Shown: piece by piece, positions 58,386 to 64,000 of the stretch
How the letters are laid out: each line of letters opens with the position of its first letter
Numbering within the stretch: position 1 is the stretch's first letter
Source of the DNA: Acorus gramineus
Lineage: Eukaryota > Streptophyta > Magnoliopsida > Acorales > Acoraceae
DNA: 64,000 bases
Reading direction: 5' to 3'
Assembly: GCA_030737835.1 (NCBI GenBank)
Contig: CM060851.1
Location: 992,001-1,056,000, forward strand
Made by a program: the position numbers and the translations under genes
Notes under the pieces: model-generated
Told to the model about the DNA's origin: nothing
The model's input: only the letters and a program-made list of their open reading frames with translations
The model's database searches: none

Positions 58386-60079
58386 GATCCTCCTTATCTG
58401 CACAATCTCTCTTCATGGTTATGGAAATCCATATTTAGTGGAGATCTCTTTTGTAACCTTTAGTTTTCGTGAGATGTTCTATCCTTGCAGTTTAAAGATT
58501 CATATCGAACATTTTTGTGTTGCGTGTTCTGTGGTGGTAATGGTATTGTGATTTCAGTTTTGGATTTAACAGCATGTTTTGATTTTTCTTTACAATTACT
58601 CCTTGAACCTCTATGAAAATTTAGATTAATAAAAAAAGAATCTCTCAAAACTCCAAATGTTGGTACCCTCATTAGATTGGACAGGACTTTTGATGGTCTA
58701 GTCTCAGTTGAAGTGTTGAATTCACTATGTATTATGTTAAATTGTTTTGTAAGTTTTTGTTCTCCAGGTCAATGTTCCTCCATCGGGAAAGTTGGGAACT
58801 ATTTTATGTTGGTGAAGAACCACAACATTTCTCTCGAAGTTGATGTTTGGAGCACATGAGCTCTCACATGTCCTAAATCTCAGAACTATAGCATTTTTGA
58901 AAAAGGGTATCCTTATCTTGGTTCCACTTCTCACCTATGTGGAAAATTACATTTAGGGCACTGTCATTTACAGTTTTTATATTATGTTAAAAAGGCGTAT
59001 GTTTTGTTGGAAAAAAGGGGGTGATTTTTTTATTTTTTGTTTGTTTTTGTCAGTTTTTTTTTCTCATAATTTGTCATAGAATTATGCTACACCAAACTGG
59101 GTTGTCTTCAAGTGGGTTTTCATTTTCGCAGTCGGCTATATGAGCCCGTGAATTTCTATTGTTAAGCTACATAAATTATTATAGGATAGATAATTAAATC
59201 AGTATAGGTTTTTTTTTGTTTGGTTGTATTTTTAATCAAAGTTAAATGCATGTAACTCTGCATTTGTTATGTTAAATGCATATAACCCCTTATTGTTATT
59301 CTGTCAACCCACTGTAGTTGTTAACTTAACCTGAATTGTAAAAATGATTAAAGTACCCCTAATACCCTCTCTAAACCTAAAAGAATTTTCTCAATCCTAG
59401 TAAAAAATAAACAAATTAAGAACAAATGCAATATGGATTCTTCATATTGTATTACAAATATGGGATCAACAAAAATAAATTCCATTAGTTCAAAAACTGA
59501 AAAGAAGAATCACTAAAGACTTAAATGAATACAAAAGAACAAAAAACATACAATGGCACTAACAGAGACAAAGGGAGGAAGAAGGCGGAACATTGAATGT
59601 GATTTCTATCAACAATAGCATATTCTTTGTTTTTTTTTACAGAAAATTAACTAATGGGGTTAAATGCTTAACCACATCACAAATGAGGGGGTTATATGGA
59701 TATTCGAAGAAATGAGAGGACGATATGGATTTTTAATAATATTAAGGGGATTATATGCATATACCCCTTTTAGTTATTCTCATTGAGAAGTGAAAAAATA
59801 AAGTTTTTATTGTTTGATTGATAATGAATAAGTTCTAGATACAAATGAATAAGGTGTGAATAAAAATTTATAAAATGTGAAAATTTGATTTGACATGTAG
59901 ATCCTCTGATTTATTAGAGATGATGACAAGTGATTTGACATGTGAGCCATTTTTTATACCAGTGAAATAGATTGAGTGAAGTAACACAATTATAGAAGGA
60001 TCTGGAATATCAATATCAGTTTATTTTCACTTATTCTAACCCCTCTTATTTCTTGTAAACAAATAGCCTTTTGATCTTA

Positions 60080-60259
60080 GGATCCGTTTGGATCCAGGTG
60101 GCTAACACCAACAGACCCATTCGTCCAGAACCCATTTTCGGGTTTGATTTGTTTGCCCAACAGTTTAAGTGTATTTCTGCTCGTCTTCCCAACGCATCAA
60201 AACAAATCTTCTCGTGTTAAGCTGACGTCGCGTTCTCCTCCATTTTGCCAAATGGAGCC
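60080..60259. mobile_element. Tourist-like MITE, 180 bp
   Basis: Ends GGATCCGTTTGGATCC and ...TTGCCAAATGGAGCC are inverted, with TTA on both sides (60077-60079 and 60260-60262) as a 3-bp target duplication. The terminus matches the MITE at 4185-4393, so these are probably the same family, although the interiors differ. Confidence 0.75.
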
Positions 60260-60376
60260 TTAGACTCCTCCATTTCTCCCCTCTTCTCCCATCCAAACAG
60301 GGGCAATGAGACCATGTAGTAAAAAAAAATTAAAGTTTGCTAAGACGTGATGAAACACAAAAGAAGAGCCGCCAAT

Positions 60377-60874
60377 TAGGATTGCAACTTAGGCGGGTTG
60401 AGGTTTTTAACCTGAAGTATAAGGTTTTCAATCATAACCCGACCCAACCTGAATTTTAACCCGGTGACTCTAACCCGAACCCAACCCTTGGTAATTTGAA
60501 CTAACCCGTAGAACCCGATTTTCAAGCTTAATTTTTAACAAAAAAAAAAAAACATATTTTATAAATTTTAATCACCCACTAAAATAATCTAAGTCTACCA
60601 AAAAAAAAAATTATATTATGATCCAAAAGTAGAGATTTAGAGTAAAGAGTCAAATATCAATAGCCCATGGTCCATTTAGAATATCATTTGGGTATCTACT
60701 ACAGGTTCGCGTTGGGTCGGGTTGTCTATGATGCCAACATGAATCCAACCCGATTTCTAACTCAACTCAAATTGATCAATCCGAATCCGAACTCGATTTT
60801 TACAATCCAACTTATATAAAAATCAAGTTTAACTTGTTGGGTTCGGGTTGAACACAACCCAAGTTGTAGCCCCT
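60377..60874. mobile_element. hAT-like element, 498 bp, with AACCC/GGGTT words
   Basis: Left end TAGGATTGCAACTTAGG and right end CCAAGTTGTAGCCCT are inverted. Flanks ccgccaat (60369-60376) and ttgccaat (60875-60882) are an 8-bp target duplication with two mismatches. Subterminal regions repeat aacccga(a/c)cc and gggttcgggttg words. No ORF. Confidence 0.75.
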
Positions 60875-62425
60875 TTGCCAATGCAAACACAATTAGTTGA
60901 AAAGAAGAGGCTGTGAGCCTGGGACTGAAAGAACAGATGACTAAAACGAGAGAAAAAAAATGTCTTCAACAACTGATGCACTAATACTTGTTCAATCTAT
61001 TCTCTAGGTAGGGATTTCTTAATAGTTCTCTATCTTCAAAATAAAATAAATAAATTTTACCAAAATAAATAAATAAATAAATAAATAAATAAATGTATAA
61101 ATATTAATAAAATATATCCATATCCAAGTCTTAATTTTCATTACCTACCATGTCTTTTATAAAGCGTTATATGTATCATAAACCATTTTTTTTTTTTATG
61201 AAAGGGATTTTCATGACTAACCATACGATCAAGTTGATAGGCTATCTTTATCTATTTGTCTCTAGTTCTATAAAAAATTCTTTTAAATTTCGTCTAACAA
61301 ATAAAAAGTATAATACAACATCAATATTCAAATTCAAAACTTATCCTTAACCCATGTAAATTTGGAGTGACTGTGAGCTGTGACACTGAAGAAAAAATAT
61401 TTATATATTATGATTCTACGAAGTTATTATTTACATATCAATTCTTATTAATACATCAGGTCACCCATTCACATCCTTACTTTCATTTTATCCTTGACTT
61501 GGAAGTTCCCAAAATCAGGGAGAAAAGTTTCATCAATCTTCAATAAGATACTAATAAAATGTTTTTTTTTTTTGGCAACGAATGAGTGATTTGTGACAAG
61601 AACTTTATTATATCTAAAAAATGTTCACATGTAGACCCATCAATCCAATCCTCCAATCAAATCCACAGACAGAAACCCATTCATTAATTAATCAATAAAA
61701 CTAATTACAACTATTTTTAAATCCCATTGGAGGCACCATTTCCAATGTCCTATTTTCTTTCTGACTGCTTTCAGTGTGAATGTCCACAACTTCCACTCCA
61801 CTCATTTTTGTCTTTACAGTGATTCATCAAACATAATATATAAAATTTATTATAATAATGTATATATTTTATTATATTAATATACATTTTATTAAAAAAA
61901 AGATTAAATTGATTTAATATATTTTTTTAATTTTGAAATCATACCACTCTTTTTTTTAAAATTAAAATGTGACCATATTTCTTTATATAAGATAGACCAT
62001 GTCTCTCATTATACATGACCCTCGTTATATAAGTAAAATTTTGTTTTGTGTAGGTGTGCAAAAGTGTTCAAGATACAGAATCTTATGAAAGGTCCCCATT
62101 CATTGATTCAAATCCATCTATTAAAAAAAAAAAAAAAACATTAAACCCAACATCCATTCTAGAGAGATAAAGATTGAGAGAGAGAGAGAGAGAGAGATGG
62201 TTTATTTTGGGGGAATGGGCATTAAATTCAGGGGATACACTTCTGACCCACCTTGGCTTCTACAGTCTGAGCAGATACACCTGTCTTTTTAAAAAAACAT
62301 GGCGTCCGTTTCATTTGGGTTTCCTATATAGTGCGTTTTGGGTGTGCGTTTTGGGTGTGTCAGAGAAACACTGAAAGACCAAACAACAACAACAACAAGG
62401 AATCGATAGAGGGAAGAAAAAAAAA

Positions 62426-64000
62426 ATGAACAAGAAGAGAAGGTCTGAACAGGCTGGTCAAGAAGAACTGGAGAAGACCATGTTCAGCAGCTTCACCAAT
62501 GCTGCCAATTCTCTCAGCCATCTCTACATGCAGGCCTACAACAATCAGAAGTCGACTTTCAAAGCTGGTCAGCAATATGGGTTGGTAAGGAAATCTTAAA
62601 AGAAGTGTTTTTTTTTTTAATTTCTTGTATTGATGGTTTGATTGGAAGTTGTTGTATTGATGGGAAAGTTGGGTTCTTTTTGTTGTTTTTATGTGGAGAT
62701 TTTAAAATGGTAGGAGCAATCAATTGGGTTTTTAATTACAATCCATTATAAGCCTTTTGTTCCTATGAATGTAGTAGCTCTGTGTTATTTCTTATTGATA
62801 TAATGGCATGCTTTAGTTGGACTGATAATGGGATTACTTATCACAAGAAGTCATGAAGCTTGCAGAATATGCTATTGTGTGTATTTGCATGTGTGTATAT
62901 CTATTTGTGTGTTTATGCAATAAGCCATGTTATGCCAAAGAACATTTTCTTGGATGATTCAAATGTAGAAGATATAGATGCCAAATATGTGTTGGGTTGT
63001 TATTTTCTTGGTCTCTTTCACTGACAGTCTGTTTGGAAGTTGTTGTATCGATGGAAAGATGGGTTCGTTATTCATGTCGGGCTTTTGAAATGGTAGAAGT
63101 GATCAGCTGGGCTGTTATCATAATCCATCTTTATTCATTACAATTGAATAAAGCTGTGTTAAAATTAGATTTCTGGTTTCTTGTATTTGATTGTCTTTGC
63201 ATGTTATCTTGTTGGATCATGTCATCACCGGTTTGCATTAGTTGGACTAATAACGAGTCAGCATAGCACAAGAAATCTAGAACTTTGGGGGCATATATTT
63301 GTGTTTGTATATGTTTTAACTTGCAATGGAGGAAGCAACATTCATGTTTTAGACTACGTGTTATGTCTGAAGAATGAAGAAATACAGACTGTATGTATGA
63401 ATATTCGTCGAAAATGGGTGGTAGATCTTTGTTTATCCCACATGTCATATTCTAATAGAAGAAATTTTGAAGAAATACAAAATTGAATGAATCAGCTTGA
63501 ACTCATCACGTGTATTATTCGAAGCTCTAAATATGTCTGATTATTACCAAAATCGGGGTTTTTTTCAGGATGATCAGAATAAATGTGACACCTTTTTTTA
63601 CCAATAATTAACAAGTGAACATTTGCTGGTCAAATTCACAATTCACACATGTGAATACTTTTTACTGAATTGTTTTAATCAATTAATTATCCCACTGGCA
63701 TTGGGTTGATTGATAAAGTTTCATTGTTATTTAATGATGCATGATATTCCTCTGCGATCAGAAACCCTCTGAATTCATGTTGTTTCATATAATTTTCTTT
63801 CTAGAACTCTCTTTTTTAGAAGGTAAAAAATATCTAAATTCCCGTGGATTGAATTGAGGTTGTTGATGGTGTGATATCATACATATATAATTTCTGATAA
63901 TAAGAAGTTCCTTAGTCACTTAGCAATGTACCTCGCCATGTCTGTGGTGATTAATGTATAATTTTTTTATTAACAGTGATTTAAAAATGCACATGTAAAC
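62426..64000 (+). CDS. Small conserved plant protein, first exon only (gene runs off the window)
   Basis: Exon 1 is 62426-62584: 53 codons beginning MNKKRRSEQAGQEELEKTMF, followed by SSFTNAANSLSHLYMQAYNNQ and KAGQQYGL, then a gtaagg donor in phase 0. The segment LFTNAANSLSxLYxQAxNxQ...F.AGxxxxL is, from memory, the start of a short plant-specific family without an established function. No convincing second exon was found before 64000, so the intron is at least 1.4 kb and the rest lies outside. The leader contains GA and CAA repeats. The ATG chosen is the first in the frame and follows an A-rich stretch. Confidence 0.65.

Larger units (their letters stand above)
58386..62425. other. S18 3' UTR and AT-rich intergenic region
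   Basis: The S18 3' UTR probably ends near 58630 (aataaa-like context). The stretch 58640-60070 is AT-rich; around 59765-60065 it resembles the MITE at 42.7-43.2 kb (ataaaatgtgaaaatttgatttgacatgt). The transposons at 60080-60259 and 60377-60874 are listed separately. The stretch 60900-62170 is AT-rich with an (AAAT)n run near 61065-61095 and nothing else seen. A GA microsatellite (about 62176-62198) and (CAA)n precede the last gene and likely lie in its promoter or leader. Confidence 0.55.

Overview
The window is nuclear DNA from a flowering plant. The genes have many short GT-AG introns and encode plant proteins: a histidine-biosynthesis enzyme with a plastid leader, an XRN4-type exoribonuclease, a thylakoid-lumen PSB27-like protein and a plant OAS-TL cysteine synthase. 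The intergenic DNA is AT-rich and full of small non-autonomous transposons. I cannot name the species. No CRISPR array, phage, operon or organellar insertion was seen.

Layout. 0.9-3.2 kb (minus): a two-exon gene for a small conserved plant protein ending in a CaaX-like tail; its 1.9-kb intron carries a LINE remnant and a tandem duplication. 3.2-7.9 kb: AT-rich DNA with a Tourist-like MITE, a 761-bp hAT-like element and fold-back elements. 7.9-9.6 kb (plus): a broken GC-rich copy of the G-patch splicing factor TFIP11/STIP. 10.7-19.6 kb (plus): a 1728-residue PHD-finger/GNAT chromatin protein of the IDM1 class with recently expanded C-terminal repeats. 21.7-24.9 kb (plus): imidazoleglycerol-phosphate dehydratase, 8 exons, 266 aa. 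26.0-36.2 kb (minus): XRN4, 22 exons resolved, 946 aa; its first intron holds a decayed hexokinase fragment. 39.0-42.0 kb (minus): PSB27-H2/LPA19-like photosystem II assembly factor, 207 aa, behind a 5'-UTR intron full of degenerate repeats. 44.8-50.6 kb (plus): cysteine synthase, 10 exons, 328 aa, with a heat-shock-type palindrome upstream. 51.6-55.0 kb: a palindromic Mutator-like element, a hAT element with a perfect 8-bp target duplication, and word-rich repeats. 55.2-58.4 kb (plus): ribosomal protein S18, whose first coding exon is only the ATG. 60.1-60.9 kb: two more small transposons. 62.4 kb onward (plus): the first exon of a small conserved plant protein running off the window.

The genes act in unrelated processes (chromatin, amino-acid synthesis, RNA decay, photosystem assembly, translation) and show no sign of being a functional cluster. 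Exon joins were worked out by hand; reading phase closes across every join in all complete models. The most notable features are the hexokinase fragment inside XRN4, the codon-preserving repeat expansion in the PHD/GNAT protein, the multiply broken TFIP11 copy with an inverted template-switch scar, and the many transposons whose boundaries can be read from target-site duplications.
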